NCBI GenBank assembly: GCA_032358255.1
Contig: JAULBX010024184.1
Location: forward strand, 1 to 64,000
DNA: 64,000 nucleotides
Direction of reading: 5' to 3'
Source of the DNA: Heterotrichella gracilis
Lineage: Eukaryota > Sar > Xanthophyceae > Tribonematales > Xanthonemataceae
Below, in pieces: positions 44,330 through 57,840 of the stretch. A program made the position numbers and the translations under genes. How positions within the stretch are numbered: the first letter of the stretch is position 1; every line of letters starts with the position of its first letter. Under the pieces are notes generated by a model. It saw only the letters and a program-made list of their open reading frames with translations, had not been told where the DNA came from and ran no database searches.

Positions 44330-47300
44330 ATGTCGGCTCCACAGAGGATTGCCACCGCACATTATGGCAAACTGTGGAGTGGGGCCACACGGCCTACGCC
44401 TTGCTCGGACGGGTTATTCCTGTCGCTCGTGAACCCTTCTACTCGTGCTACAGGGTCCGTGAACAGCTTTACTGTGCTTGAAGTAGCCTTGCACGGAGAG
44501 TGCATAGTCGCCGGTGACCTGGCAGGAAACGTGCTCAGTTTCAACATTAAAAGGTGGGTTGTCACAGGACCACGAGTGTTCACGTTCTTGGGGAGTTTCG
44601 TGGGCCCTCGCTCTTCACATCCCTCCAAGGAACTTTGACCTTACATATATGGAGGCGTTTGGCGTGTTGTGCAGGAATAGATACTCTTTGTTGGATACAG
44701 TTGGCCTGAGCTGCACTGCCATTGCAGTTTCACTGCAGCAGACAGATGTGTACCTCGGTTTTGAGGTGAGGTGGAGCTGTTCTTGCTCTGTGCACTTCCT
44801 AGTCCAAAGTGGCACTGATAGCGAGTATGACAGCTGGTACTGAACTTTTGCCTGTGTGTCAAAGGATGGCGCTATCCACTGCTACAATGTGAGGGAAGGC
44901 AAGAGGAAATTCAGGCTGTGTGGTCATGAGAGGTTCGTAAGGGTGTTGGTCAACTTCCATGCCTTGACCCTGTTGCCAGTTAACTCTTGCCAGTCAACTC
45001 TTGCCATACAACCATTGCTGTGGCCTGTAGCGCGGTGACACACTTGCACCTCAAAGGACTTTCAGAGGAGCTGTACAGCACTTCGCTGGAGAGGATAGTT
45101 GTCTGGGATACGCTGGTGAGTGCCTGCACCTCAACCAGGTAGTTTAGGGTTTCAGTGCTGGATTGGGACAACCCCATTGCTGGGATGGGCGGTGACTCTT
45201 AGTGTGTTGCAATTGCAGAGACTTCGACAGAAAAGGGAGTTTGACTGCAGGGCATATGGAGGACTGGTGTGCACTTTTCTGTTGCCAACAGAACAGCTTG
45301 TGACAGTCCTCAAATCCGGTGCACTGTGGGTTTGGGACGCAGCCACGTTTGTCCTGCAGCACCAGCTGCCCTTACCCGTGAATGCTTCAGGGCTCAAGTG
45401 GAAGACAGTGTCTGTGAGCTTCGATGGCAGGTGGTTGGTGGGGGCTGGCACAGAACCAGCGCTGTACGTTTGGGAATTGGCGCGTCCTAGGCTGGCTTTT
45501 GTCATACACCTCCCAGGCAGCAAGGCTTCGTACAGCATCGTACAGTGCAAGTTCTTTCTGGACGGCAAGTCAGTTGCAGGTGTGCAGTAATAATTTTGTC
45601 AGCTTTCAGACGTATGCAACAGCATGCAAATGTTGTTCAACTGAGCGCCATGCTCAACTGGTCAAAATGTTCACATCCAGTGAAATTGACAAGTAATGCC
45701 ATGCTGTCCTGGGGACATGCTAGCCCGACGCATGTAGGGTGCACAGGGGTGCCTGAGTCGATTATAAGGCATCTCATTCATGTTCACCATTAACGATTTT
45801 CTTTCACACGCAGTGCTGTGCTCACATGGTCCCGTGAAGGTGATCGACATCATTGACAGGACACAGCTTTTTGAGATCAACACAAGAAAGAAGCCAATTG
45901 ATGCCTCCAACTTTGCTGTCAGCATGCACGCCTTCCAGCAAGCAGCCATTGCTACAGCCGATGGCAAGGTAGGAATTTGGAATCTCTTGGTGCGTTGCAA
46001 GCATGGATGACTTAACCTCACAGCCTCTGTCTGCTCTAATCCAGCACCGCTGCCCTTATAATACTGACACAATAGTGCCAGTGGTTTTCCTCACCAATTT
46101 TTATTGAAAACCATCATGCCATCTGTGGATCTATGCAGATATTGATGTTTGACCTCTGTGCATCAAGAAAGCCCTTGCCAATCCAGCTCAGAACTGTTCT
46201 TGGTTCTGAAGGCGCTGAATCAGCCTCTGTAGAGTGCGCAGCAGCCTCCTCTGGCCATGAGGAATGCCCTGTGAGTAACGGTGGTCATGCTGCACAGCAT
46301 GAACGGTGCAGCAGCAGCAATGTAGAAGACGGTATTCAGCTGTTTCACGATGTTACACAGCGCACAGCCAACGTTGCTAGCAGCAGAGACAAAGACTGCA
46401 GAAAGGCGGAAGCATTTGATATACCTGTCAGTAGTGCTTATACGCACGGAGTCTCAGGCGCACAGCAATCTCAACTGGCAGTGTCAAAGAAAGGAGCAGT
46501 AAATCCACTTGTCAGAGGCAGACTGGTGCCAACTAGAGGCATCAAACACCAACAGGAGACCGCTCATTGTCCCTCCCTACCGCTTTCATCTGATAAACTA
46601 AAGGTATGGCAGGGGATCTGCTCAACGCAACCCATCCAACCCACACCAACTCGCTCTTTTCCTTGTCGCTGTGCCTGCAAAGGTATGTTGGCTTGGCTGG
46701 CATGCACGACATTGTTTCTCTGATGTCTCCACATGCATTTGTGGTTCACGAAATGGTGGGTACTATTGTCTTCTTACGGGGGGCGTGAACGCTGCTGTCT
46801 CCTTGCAGGACCTCTTGCTGGCATACGGTCAGTACCCATCCAAGTACCGCCTGCTCATCTGGAAATTTTGGTTACAGCTGCCGTGCAACACAGATGCTCA
46901 TGCTGCACTGGTCAGATTGGGTCCACACCCAGCATGGCAGCGGCTACAGGCTGTGTATCCATTGCAGGACAAGCGCGCTGCTGCAAGGCTTAACCGGGCA
47001 GTGTCGGCTTTGTCACACTGGTGCCCACTGTTTGGTGAGTTTTAGCAGTGTGCCTGTACATGTATCTTCTTCCAATGTATAATGCTGGTTGCGGTAGCAT
47101 TGTCGGCTGAATATACACACGCCCAAATCAGCATGCCATTTGCATGGGCCATGAAAGCCAGATGCTATATTTGTGGCAGGCAACTTGTTATGCATTTGTG
47201 CTGTGCAAATGCACGTATGCTATACCACTTGCGTTCAGTGTACAGTAAAAGTGTTCTGATGTGCCCAATGTCCAATACGTTCTGCAGCTGAGGTCCCATT

Positions 47301-50300
47301 CCTGCCGGCACTGGCGTACCCGTTTGTCAAGCTCTACAGGCAAGACGAAACAGCAGGATTTGAGACCTTGGTCACGTTCCTGCTACATTGGGGACACAGC
47401 TGGTTTGAAGACTTCCCAGGGGCACCAGTTGCCACTGTGCTGCAGGTGGAGCGGCTGCTGGCCCATCACGATGCGGAACTCCTGCAAGCGCTGGCCAAAG
47501 GTGTGCTGCTACTACTATGGAATCATCCAGCCATTCACAAATGCATTGTTGATTTATCCAGCCACTCATAAATGCATTGTTGATTTATCCAGCCATTCAT
47601 AAATGCATTGTTGATTTATCCAGCCATTCATGTTGACGTTTTGTTGCTAGAAGACAGCCATGCGGCAACTCAGCGTTCAACACCCATTCAGCACATTTTT
47701 TTCTTTTTTTTGCTCTAGGTTGTAGATCCACATCTCCGTGCCTGTGTTCAGGTTTTGAACCTGAAAAAAACCAAGTGCTGTGTGCGTCATGCTCTGCAGG
47801 AAAGCAGGCTCCTGGTCTATATGGCTGGCAGGTGCTGTCAAATTTGTTCACCACAGCCCTGGCACCAGAGCAATGGCTCCAGATGGCTGATCACATGCTA
47901 TCCAACGATCCATCCTTCTTGATCTACATGGTGACAGCATATCTCATTACTTCCAGAACACCCATCATGGCCGCATGCATGTCAGAACCAGTTGCACAAA
48001 ATGACCTGGACAAATTTTTCTCAAGAACAGGAGTTGCATTGAACAAGGTGCGCTGGTGTTTTGTGGTTCTGCACACAGAGGCTGTCTTGTACTGCAAACG
48101 CAGCACCTATGCACAGCAATTGTAAGCTACATGTCATGATGCCACATGTCATGTGGCACACATTGGTAATATGTTAACATTTTGTAGCATAACGAAATGC
48201 ATGAACGCTCACAAATTTTCAATTGCAGGTCATCCGCACTGCATACTGTCTCCAGCAAGACACTCCAGCACAACTGCGGCCAGACCAGCAACCCTTCCAA
48301 CCCATACCAAAAGGGGATGCATACCCCTTGTTTCTGGGCTACTCTGAGGCCCTGGCCCGGCTGGCCAGCCTTGAGCAGCACCACCTTGAGGCCCACGAGG
48401 AGGCCATTGAGCGGCGTAGGAGGGTGGTGGCTGAGCTGGAGGCGCGCAGCAAGGCGCTGGCTGAGCAGGGGTCTGTGGCGGCAGTGGAGGGTCAGCGTGC
48501 CCTTCAATTGCAGGCACACAGGTGTGTGTAGCATCTTTTGACTTCTGGCATTGAATCATGGCGGCCGCGTGTACATGTATTTCTTAACTGTTTCTTTTCC
48601 AAAGATTGAAGCGTATGCAGCAAAATCAAGAATAGCCTTTCCCCCCCTGTCTTCCTCACTTATATTTGATCCACGCATGGCCCATGGCATTGAGGGTGCG
48701 GTAGTCACCCAATTCAATTGCTTCTTGTCAGGCGCCAGGAGCTGGAGCAGCGTGAGCTGGACCTTCTAACCGTCAGGATGCACCTGGAAGACCGGGCAAA
48801 GGAGCAGCGGCTGGACCAGGTGGCGGTCATGGAGTCTGCCTACGAGGAGGGGCTGGCTCAGCTGAGGGAGGCATGGGGCAAGGAGGTGGAGGGCCTGCAG
48901 TCAGCTGTCGAGCACAAGCAGCGCATGGTGCTGCACGAGCTGCGTTCCAAGAGGGAAGAGGAGGCGGTCAAGGTAGGGCATGCAAGTGGTGTGCCTGCAC
49001 GTTTCAATGATCACGATTGAGCTAGCTAATGTCTGGGCGTTCCAGTTGTGCAGCCCCAGACTAGCACTCACTCTTGTATCTAATTTTAGCCACCCAGCTT
49101 CTGTCTGGCAGTTTTATACCATTTGCGTACAGGAATTGTTTCCATTATCTTTAGTAACAGCGCAAGCCATGTTGCCCTGAAATTTCCACAGACCGTCCTA
49201 TACCCCTTGTGTATTCACTCTCTCGAGTCTGCAGTCAAAGCATATATTGACTCCTGATAATATGCACAGGTGAACACCATGTGGATCGGCTGCATATAAC
49301 ATTTAATTCCCCCCCAACTTCGTAGGCTTTTTACCATCAATGTGCTTGCAGGCGCTGGAGTTTAAGGCCTTTCAGAGGTCCTGGGTGCTGCAGGAGGAGG
49401 TGCTGCGCGCAACGGGGCAGGCAAGACTCAAGGCTGAAGTGGATACTCACCAAGCTGTCGCGGAGGCGGAGCGTGAAATGGCAATTAAGAAGTGGGAGGT
49501 GGGTACATGCTATGACCTCCTCCATGTGCATGTTCAAACATACCTTGAATAAATGCTATTTCGTGACATAGAAGCAAGATGTTCCCACTGCAGACAAAAT
49601 AAGTACTGTGTCCAATTTTTTGCAGATGGAAGAAGGCGAGTTGATGGAAAGGCTGCAAGCTGGCCTGGTGCGGCGGCAGCTGCTGGCAGCTGCTGGTCAG
49701 GAAGCGGTTGCCGTGCGTAAAGTCCAAGGCTGGCTCGTAAAATCAGACATGGAACAAAAGCAAATGTTACTGAAGGTATGCTGTGGGATCATGCCAAGCA
49801 AAGCATAATCATTACCACACGGTGCACCATTGTTATGCAGATTCAATTGGGAGAAGCTCCCAATTTGTTACTAACAGTGGCCTTGAAAACCTGCAATTGC
49901 AATGTCCCTGGTGCCGGGAGTCTGCTAGAGTGCACAAGTGAGCATTGCAGAGTGCGCATTGCAATAGGGTGCATATATTTCATGTGTGCCACTGCACCTG
50001 ACAGCACCCTGACACTCTCAGGTAAATGCCATGTCATTAAATTGCACTGCTGCAGATGGAGCATGACAACCGGTCGCGGCTAGTGCAAGAGAAGGAGGCT
50101 CTTCGCACTGCCGAGCTGGAGGAGACGCGACAGCATCAGGCGGTAGTCAGGATGGAAGAAGAGACAGCCTTTGTCAAAGCCAAGGTGGTCATGCATTATG
50201 ACGACCATTGTATGCATCAATTTTAATAGATAGAGTTTTCTGTACTTTGAAAACTCATACTATAGTGCGCAAAGGCGTTCAACAATGGTACTGGCACCTC

Positions 50301-51924
50301 GACAGCTCATTGCCAGGCATTTCATGTGCTCTTGGAGTGGGGAGTTTGCTTGCATCTGATGTTGCTATATTACACTGAGCACCATGTTCACGGTATGTCA
50401 CAGATTGCTGCTGATAAGATGTGGCTGGAGGCCCAGCGTGAGCAGCGCGAGGCAGCCCTGGCTGTGCAAGAGCGCCAGCTGCAGGCCAGCACCAACGCAG
50501 TAGCCAAAAGGCTGGAACAGCTGGAGCACGCTGCACAGCACCAGCAGCATGAAGCTGCTTTGATTGATTACAGGCAAGGGAAACGTGCATATATGTATAC
50601 ATGGCACAGCCTAATTACACTCACGCCTGCATGCAGCTGGAATCATGTGGCAACCCTGGCAGTGGCGGTAAACCATACAATCTGCCATATAACCGTTCTC
50701 TGCAAGCTCACAGACACTATCATGACATCCTGCAGGCGTGAGATTGAACGCCAAAATCTTGCTGAAGAGCGTGCTGTGCAAGTGACATTGGAAGATGCTG
50801 AGCGCCAAGTGAATGCCGAGCGGCAGCACATGGTGGAGCTGGAACTGCTGAAACAACAGACACAGGTGGAGTATACTGGCGAGAGTGCTTTATTAGACTT
50901 ATATGCCATTGTGGAGAGCAATTTATGATGCTTTTGGTCATGTAAAGATAAATTTGGCTATAAAAATTTGCCACACGTCCAACCAACTCAATATTTGCTT
51001 TGAGCTACAAACCATTCTGTCTTGTGCTGCTGCCCCGGGGCCATTGAGTGGGGCTGCCTCAACCAAGTAGTAGCAGATGGTGTCACCAAGCTGACATGCG
51101 AATATACCCCTGGCAATCTGTGTAGCCTAAATGTGGCCTGCCATACATTGTGCAGGCACGGCTAGATCATGCATCCAAGCTCTGTGCTCAGCAGCAGACG
51201 GTTGAGACAGAACTGGGCAGCAAGTATGATGCCATGCGCGAGAGGCTTGCCAACCAGGCAGCGGACGAGGAAGCAGACTTGCGGCGGCGGCATCGTGAAA
51301 CAATGGCCAAATTGGAAGGCTTACGGGAGAAACAGGTGGGTGTGCTGATAGCTGGCATTGGTTGACCAGGTAGATACCCCACGGATGAACTGTTCAATAA
51401 TCTAGCATGTGATTTGTTCCATTTAATCCATTCAGCCATTGTTACATCGATCATTCACTGCACGCCCCATTCACGGCCTGTTGGTTTCGCAGTTGCTTGA
51501 CGTGGAGGCTGCGCAGCGCAAGATTGCTGAGAAGGAGGAGTGGCGCAGGCTGCGCAAGGAGACGCAGCACATGCATGCGCAGCGCCGTGCCCTGGAACGC
51601 ACACTGGCCGCTGCAGAGCAAGGCGCAAGGCAGCGCATGGCAGACATTGCCCTGCAGATCCCAGCTGCTGCCGATGGGAGAGGCGTGCAAGCAGTACCCC
51701 ACCTGGGCCACATGGACCAGGTGACCCCTGCCTCAGCAAATGCATCTGGTGTCAAGGGGTATGCACACAGTGGTGGCCAGCACGAGGGTCTGGGGTCTGG
51801 AAGCAGCAGCAGCCACAGCAGCAGCCCTGGAAGCGTTGGACCTGTGTCCACTGGCAGCAGCTTGCGCTCCATTCGGAGCATGTTTTCTTCTCTTGATAGT
51901 GATGAGGCAAATCCATCCAAATAG
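44330..51924 (+). CDS. TBC1D31: TBC1D31 (WDR67)-like WD40/TBC/coiled-coil protein
   Basis: Nineteen exons: 44330-44553, 44675-44765, 44865-44932, 45031-45115, 45219-45579, 45814-45968, 46139-46603, 46809-47034, 47288-47500, 47719-48047, 48229-48521, 48732-48972, 49352-49498, 49626-49775, 50056-50184, 50404-50573 (GC donor), 50736-50865, 51156-51335, 51493-51924 (TAG); 1362 aa, in phase throughout (animal protein ~1066). N-terminal third: WD40 repeats (e.g. RIVVWDTL, ALWVWDAATF). Then a Ser-rich linker (exon 46139-46603). Then a TBC domain whose blocks match TBC1D31: AYGQYPSKYRLLIW, ALAYPFVKLYR, HWGHSWFEDFPGAP, DPSFLIYMVTAYLITSRTP. From about 48320 a long Glu/Arg/Gln coiled coil, then a Ser-rich tail. 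In animals it sits at centriolar satellites and the centriole and supports ciliogenesis; the same here is inferred. No clear catalytic Arg/Gln fingers, as in TBC1D31 relatives. Confidence 0.92.
47526..47632. repeat. 31-base tandem repeat in TBC1D31 intron
   Basis: About 3.5 copies of a 31-base unit containing GCATTGTTGATTTATCCAGC lie 25 bases after the donor at 47501. Copies differ by one or two bases, so the expansion is recent. Confidence 0.9.
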
Positions 51925-53056
51925 GCACTAGCTCTGCTCTCAAGAGTTCTGGCACAGCGCTCCTCAGTACTGGAGTATAGGGCAGACAGGGAATGAATGC
52001 TCAGGTTCTGCCAAGAGTTGTTTACATTATCAACTGCATCAGCACAAGCTGTGTCTGCAAGCCCAGGTCCGGGTAGGAAGTCTCTGAAACCTTGTATTTT
52101 ACGGACTCACGTTTTATTAAGTAGGGTGTACTGTGTAGGGTTTGGGGTTTAAGAAGAGCCATCCACATTCAATGTGACACACTGTACCCACAAACGTACG
52201 ATACTGTCATCCATAATCGCCCCACTTCAACACTTTGTTGGAGTGGTACAGTCATACCATTTTCCCCAGTTCAGTGTCCAGTTCATCAGTCAAGTGGTGT
52301 TGTCAACTTGAATGACATATACAGTACATCAGTTCCAAGCCTATATGCATGCATTAATGATGACTGCCAACAAACTTGTTTTGAACATGGTTTTCACAGC
52401 CGATACAACCACAAGTTCAAATAAACCACATCAGTTTCAATGTCTATGCGCAAGTTTTCCTTCAAGACACACCCCTTCGGGTTGTCGTCGACATGTCATG
52501 ACACTCCCCTGCCCCCCCCCAGGGGGGGTGCAAACGGTCTAGCAGTTCCAGCCGAGTTCCACAAGACTGCTTATGCAAGCGCCAGCCTGATAATGTCAGA
52601 TTTTTCATCGCTGCATAGCTTTATATCCAGTCTTCTGCCTCTGAGCTGTGACTTACGAAAGAGAGCTTGCGAAGGATAGCATGTGCATGTGCACGGCATC
52701 CGGACATGGCACCGTTGCGAGACCTGGTAGAGAACGTTACTCTTGTGCCGGATTCCCAGGGCTTTGCATAGGAGACTGCTATAAACGCATGCATAACGGT
52801 TCAACAGCATGGGGTTGCAGTTGCGCAGTGGCAGTCGCAATGGCAGAGTAGCGCCATACTGAAACGTTTCGTCAACTGTGGAACCCTTTTCAGGTACTAC
52901 AACGCACCAGCCCAGCAAAGGCTTCTACAGCGGTCACTGACAATAGCTTTATATTATTTCCACATCACCACCTGTTCTTGTCTTTGCTTGCTTCATAATG
53001 CACCTGGGTATTGTACTGCAATGCTTGGCATCACTGACTGCACACCGTGCTGCAGA
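51925..53056. other. Intergenic region, TBC1D31/bestrophin
   Basis: About 1.1 kb. A GTGTAGGGTTTGGGGTTT telomere-like word occurs near 52133. An upstream exon of the channel gene with a plastid-targeting peptide could hide here (a Ser-rich frame starts at 52440), but no splice link can be shown. Confidence 0.45.
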
Positions 53057-55857
53057 ATGCAGCGTGGTGCTGAGACTGTGTCAAGGATGGTTCACACATC
53101 GAGGCTAGACAGAATTGGCGAGAACCTAAAGCACAAGTTTCAACAGCTGGATAATGACCCGGATATGTTTGATAAGGAAGAGGGCGACAGTGATAGGGGA
53201 ATAGTAAGTCACAGCAGCAGGAAGCTGCAAGACCAGCCCTGTACACGTGTGACGCACTCTTCATGAACCCACTTGCTGAGGCTGTCATATGTGTTCCAAA
53301 GATATCCACAAACTTTTTATCACTCTGTGCAGCTTGAGACATGCGGTGGGGTGTGGCTGCACAAGAGTTCATTATTGTCGCTCCCCTGACACTTGGTGAC
53401 AACTGGCTCTCGCAGGTCACCAAACAGGTCTTCAACTGGGACAGATGGAATAAACACAGGTCCACTACCCGCCATGCAAGGCATCTGCTCCATACACCAT
53501 TCTCAAGGATATTCCGGTCGCTGCTTCCCTGGATCTCTTTTAATCTGCTGTTTGGGGTGCTCATCGGGCTGTACGAAACATTGAGGAAGGTGAGCCAAGT
53601 TTAAGCTCCCTAGCTCATAAGCGCCATATGGAATATCGAAAGCTGCTTTGCATGTGAGCATAACCCAAGTATTTCTGACAGTGTGTTTGCCCATGTCCAA
53701 CCTTCCTTGCCCCAGTGGTCCCCTAATACCAAGTGCCACTGCTGTGCCAGAACGGAGTGATCCCTCAGGAATGGCCCAATGTCACCATTCCCACTGGTAC
53801 TCCATTCATGCTCACATCCTTTGCCCTCTCACTATTACTCGTTTTCCGGACCAACACAAGCTACGATAGATGGTGGGAAGCCAGGAGGATGTGGGGTAAC
53901 ATTGTGAACCGATCCAGAGACCTGGTGCGCCAGGTAAAACGAATTACTGAACAATGCATAGGGTCCTGGCTATGATTGCATTTTGTTTAAATATGGCATT
54001 TATAATGCATGGGTATGCTGATACCCACATCCATGCCTTCCCTACCTTTGTCCCCCTCCCCAACCTCCCTCCTCCCCCCCTATTTGTCACTTTTGTGCAC
54101 AGGGCAGTAAGCTTGCCAGCACTGACCGACGATGTGTGCTGGCATGGTTGTTTTTACGTGTGGCACTTTGCAGGGATTGACGTGGTTTCAAGATGATGAG
54201 TTGGCACTGAAGCAATTGTTGTGTAAATGGGTGACGGCGCTTCCTAAAATTATCATGTGCCACTTACGGGAGAATGGCGACCTTGAAAAGGAACTGAAGG
54301 TGTGTTGCACTAATAAATACATTTTATCTATAATGGGACACAGGTTGCAAGCTCAACCAAATTTAAGGGTCTCAGTTTTGTATCAAAATGTTTGATGCCT
54401 CTTTCTTAAATTGCCATGAACATTTGCAAAAGTGGTATGGCATGTCTGCGCATGCGGTAAGCACAACGACTGACTGAAACAACTCTTGGTCTCTTGAAAA
54501 TAATCCAGTGGATGAAGCATACCCAGTACTGACAGCAAAGGCTGGGAATACTTACTGACTGTTTGAATATATGGGCATTATTGCTGGTAAATATATCCCA
54601 CAGAGGAATTTTCTCTCTCATAAGAATTTGTTTTAACTGTTTCATGTACAAGCTATTGGTGACCATCCAATACCCAAGTAGGATATGTGCATACTAACTG
54701 AAGCATTGTGCACAAACAGAACGTGCTGTCACCCGAGGAGTTGAATGCACTGCGTTCATCAACACATAGACCCAGCTACGCTCTGCAAGTGATCAGCCAG
54801 ATCATTGCGGCGTCACGGATGGGTAAATACGAAGCCCTGCGCATGGACAACAGCCTGACCGTGTTTCACGACACAGTTGGGGCATGTGAGCGCATCCTAC
54901 GCACTCCAATCCCGCTGTCATACACCAGGTACAGGGGCCTTCTGAGGGCTTTTCATTACATGGCTTTCCAGTTTCTCCTTGCATTTCACACCATTTCTTT
55001 CACCTTGCATTTCTTTCTTACATGCAATGGTGTCATTATGCTTTGGGTTGTTGGGGTGCATTAAATTACTGCTATGGGTATAATTGGTTTTCCCGCTTAT
55101 CTTTTAGAAGCAATTACAGTATGTTGGTCATCCATCATTGCGTTGCCATAGGCATATCATTTAAAACACATAAAAAATCTCAACGTACCAAATTTGGCTG
55201 ACTTTGGGCATCATGCAGGCACACCTCTCGCTTCCTAACCATATGGGTACTTTTGCTGCCCTGTACGCTGTGGGATGCATGCAAATGGATGGTGTTGCCA
55301 GTGTCAGGTTTCATTGCGTTTCTGATGCTTGGCATTGAGGAAATTGGTGTGCAAATTGAAGAACCATTTGGGTACGAGCACAATTTGTCAAGCTGAGCAA
55401 CGTGCGATTTGGCTGTGGCTTGCAAATTGTGCTGACAGCACAACTGTGCACAGAACAGCATCTTCATTATTTTGTGACATTTAATGTTGTTCATTTGTTG
55501 CAATCAGTGGTTGCTACTCATCTGCTACCCATCAGCACACGAGGACAATCTTAAAAACATATTGACTGTACCTATTGCAGGATTCTGCCCTTGGAAGTGA
55601 TGTGCGACACAGCTGAACGCAACGTAAAGGAGCTGCTAGCAAAGCATATCGAGGTTCAAGGCATAGTATCCCGCCAAGCGCACCCTCGCATGGATGCAAT
55701 GGACGATGGCATGATGCAAACAGGAATGATGCACCGTACAGCAGACATTGGGGGGGACATGATGAACTTTGATACTTACGGCCTACCAGGAAGCCCAGAA
55801 AAGCATACAAACAGCGCATACGCTGTGCTGGACATTGATGCAAGGGGGGCGCGCTGA
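53057..55857 (+). CDS. Bestrophin-like (UPF0187) anion channel
   Basis: Exons 53057-53203, 53416-53589, 53751-53933, 54174-54299, 54720-54928, 55219-55371, 55581-55857 (TGA); 422 aa from the ATG at 53057. An in-frame ATG at 52988 would add 23 residues, and a further upstream exon is possible. Family signatures: a first membrane helix (LLPWISFNLLFGVLIGLYE), then TPFMLTSFALSLLLVFRTNTSYDRWWEARRMW, the best-conserved block of the plant and algal bestrophin-like family, then RTPIPLSYTRHTSRFLTIWV, and GIEEIGVQIEEPFGILPLE near the C-terminus. Plant members are thylakoid voltage-dependent chloride channels (VCCN1). Chlamydomonas BST1-3 are thylakoid channels thought to carry bicarbonate for the CO2-concentrating mechanism. 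Which ion this one carries cannot be told. A Met-rich disordered tail follows. Confidence 0.9.
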
Positions 55858-56461
55858 GTACCTTCTTTAAAAAAATACACCGGATTGGGCATGTTTTGGG
55901 ATGCAAGAACTGAACCCTGCAGTATAGTTCCGCCAAATGGGGGCGCACACAGTAGTGCATAGTGTTCCAAGGGAGTGTTGGAAGGTTCACGGGTGGCAGT
56001 ACTGCATGGCAAGGGTGCAAACATGCGCATCATGTAGTGCCAGGGAGGCATTTCAAGTGACACTAAGACACAAGCTGTTTTTAGTGACTGCCTGACTGGG
56101 GGGCTGACGACAAAATTGGAAAATGCAGTGTGGGCCAAACCGATGCCAAAAATGGAGAATGCATAAGAGCACTTTTCAACACTCCAGAAGATATAATGTC
56201 TAATCAAGAATGTAGGAACAAGACTCAGTCGCATAGTATGTGTCTAATAGACTCATACTTTGTACCAAAGGTCACTGTGCATGTGGGATGTGCAGTCAAA
56301 CTACAAACTCCTAGGCTCAGTAGGGATTATACGCACTACGTAGGGACTGAAATCAATATATAGTATACTTGATACTAGCCGTTAATTTCTTTACTACTTC
56401 ATTTGCAATGCATCAAAGATACATCAATACAAGATTACAAGATTTTATTTGACAGTCACAT
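55858..56461. other. Intergenic, no feature seen
   Basis: About 600 bases after the channel gene; only short frames. Holds the channel 3' UTR and the downstream flank of the retrotransposon relic. Confidence 0.45.
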
Positions 56462-56779
56462 TCAGGGAGCCAACCCGGGCTCGCAAGACCGTTGGAGGCG
56501 TTTAAAGAAGTCACCCCGCTCACTAAAAAGTCTGTGAATTAATGGAGCCACATTGGCCCCACATTTACCACCGAAAAAGCTAAACAAGTTTCTTGGAATA
56601 TCATCATAACAACTATGAAATGTTTCTCTGATGTCGTGGTATAGTGGACATTTAAAAATAAAATGGTTTTCATCTTCAACATGATGCTGTCCAATTGTAG
56701 TGCAATACTGGCACAACCTATGTTCATAATCAACGCGTCTCCATCTACCAGTTTCGACCTTAAGATCATGGGCACCCAT
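56462..56779 (-). mobile_element. Non-LTR retrotransposon (LINE) 3'-end coding relic
   Basis: A 105-codon frame carries the C-terminal zinc-knuckle pattern found after the reverse transcriptase of many LINEs: CQYC...EDENHFIFKCPLYHDIR (C-x2-C ... H-x4-C, then a 'CP.Y...R' tail). The upstream part expected on the - strand (56780 onward) shows no reverse transcriptase, so the copy is 5'-truncated, as is usual for such elements. No target-site duplication identified. Base composition is AT-rich compared with host exons. Confidence 0.6.
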
Positions 56780-57840
56780 TCTAAACCTAAATCAATGATA
56801 TTGTATTCATATTAAAATTTGATGTAATCCTGAATGTGATCACCTTTCACACAATGAACTCCCGCTGGTGAAAGGGCATCTTGCACGTAGGCTAAGATAC
56901 AGTATCCTTGCTCGAGTATGAACATTAGTGGTACTATTTGTTTGACACAGAATCAGTGCATTACGGCCTGTGTGTCAACTTTGGGAACTTGCTGTAAATT
57001 GTTTCTTAAAAATAATAATAACAATAATAATAGTTGTACAGGTTGACAAGCAGGGCCCCGGGCAAGTCCCATGCGTCAGCACACCATCACCACCCAAACG
57101 ACCAACCACACATACCAAGCATTGCTGCCTGCCAAGTCGATGTGCGTATGCCGCACTTGCTCCAACAGCTCAGCTGTGGCAAGCAGTTGCAGCAAGTGCC
57201 GCACTGCGCTGAGCATCACACACCTGCAGGCAAAGCAAATGAACAACTGGGCTCAACATGATGCTGACATGCCAGTCTCATGCAATCAGCACTGATCACA
57301 CTTTGTACCACATGCAACCGCATCAGAGCCTCTATCAGATAAACACAAGCGCGAATATGAGGCAAAATGCTGCTCCAGGCCAGGCCGTGCAAAACCAGCC
57401 TAAAAATAAAACCTATTTTGAATAAAATATGGGTTTGGCAATTATCTGCCGATAGGACATGTCACATTGGCGGAGTTGGATCCCTGAAATAAACGTTGTA
57501 GTCTAGACAAGCCTGTGATTTTTTGTAAAGGGTATTCCACTTGTGTTATTCTCCATACCGTAAGGCTTTCGAGTTAACTTTCCGGGAGGAGGCGCATTTG
57601 TTCAAGGTTATCGTGGCACTGTACAAGGTTATCTTGGTTGAAGAGTTCTCTTTCATACACTCCGTCGGTTGTCATAAAATGGGGGACTTGGCAACATACA
57701 CACCTTGACTAGTGATACTCTCAGGGTCGATAGGACATTGACGACTCGTGACGTTGTTTACGTAGCTTCCCGTTAGGAAAAAGAAGCAAGCATTTACTGG
57801 AGCACCTGTGGTTGCAGTCATGATGTAACCTATATGCAAA
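56780..57840. other. Intergenic with one copy of a dispersed repeat
   Basis: No gene recognised. The stretch of about 56845-57110 is a diverged copy of 63675-63925 (separate entry). An AATAATAAT-like run lies near 57010-57030. Confidence 0.5.
56845..57110 (+). repeat. Dispersed repeat, copy 1
   Basis: Shares ctggtgaaagggcatcttgc, 'ggcctgtgtgt' and 'gttgacaagcaggg...catgcgtca' blocks in the same order and orientation with 63675-63925. It lies directly beside the LINE relic, so it may be part of the same or another element. Confidence 0.6.

Noticed and set aside
46683-46755. Possible extra TBC1D31 exon (YVGLAGMHDIVSL...)
   Set aside because: It cannot be joined to the exon ending at 46603 without a one-base slip. 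Skipping it joins ...DKLK directly and in phase to DLLLAYGQYPSKYR, as in the family.
47526-47632. CRISPR-like array
   Set aside because: Direct tandem repeats without unique spacers, in a eukaryotic intron.
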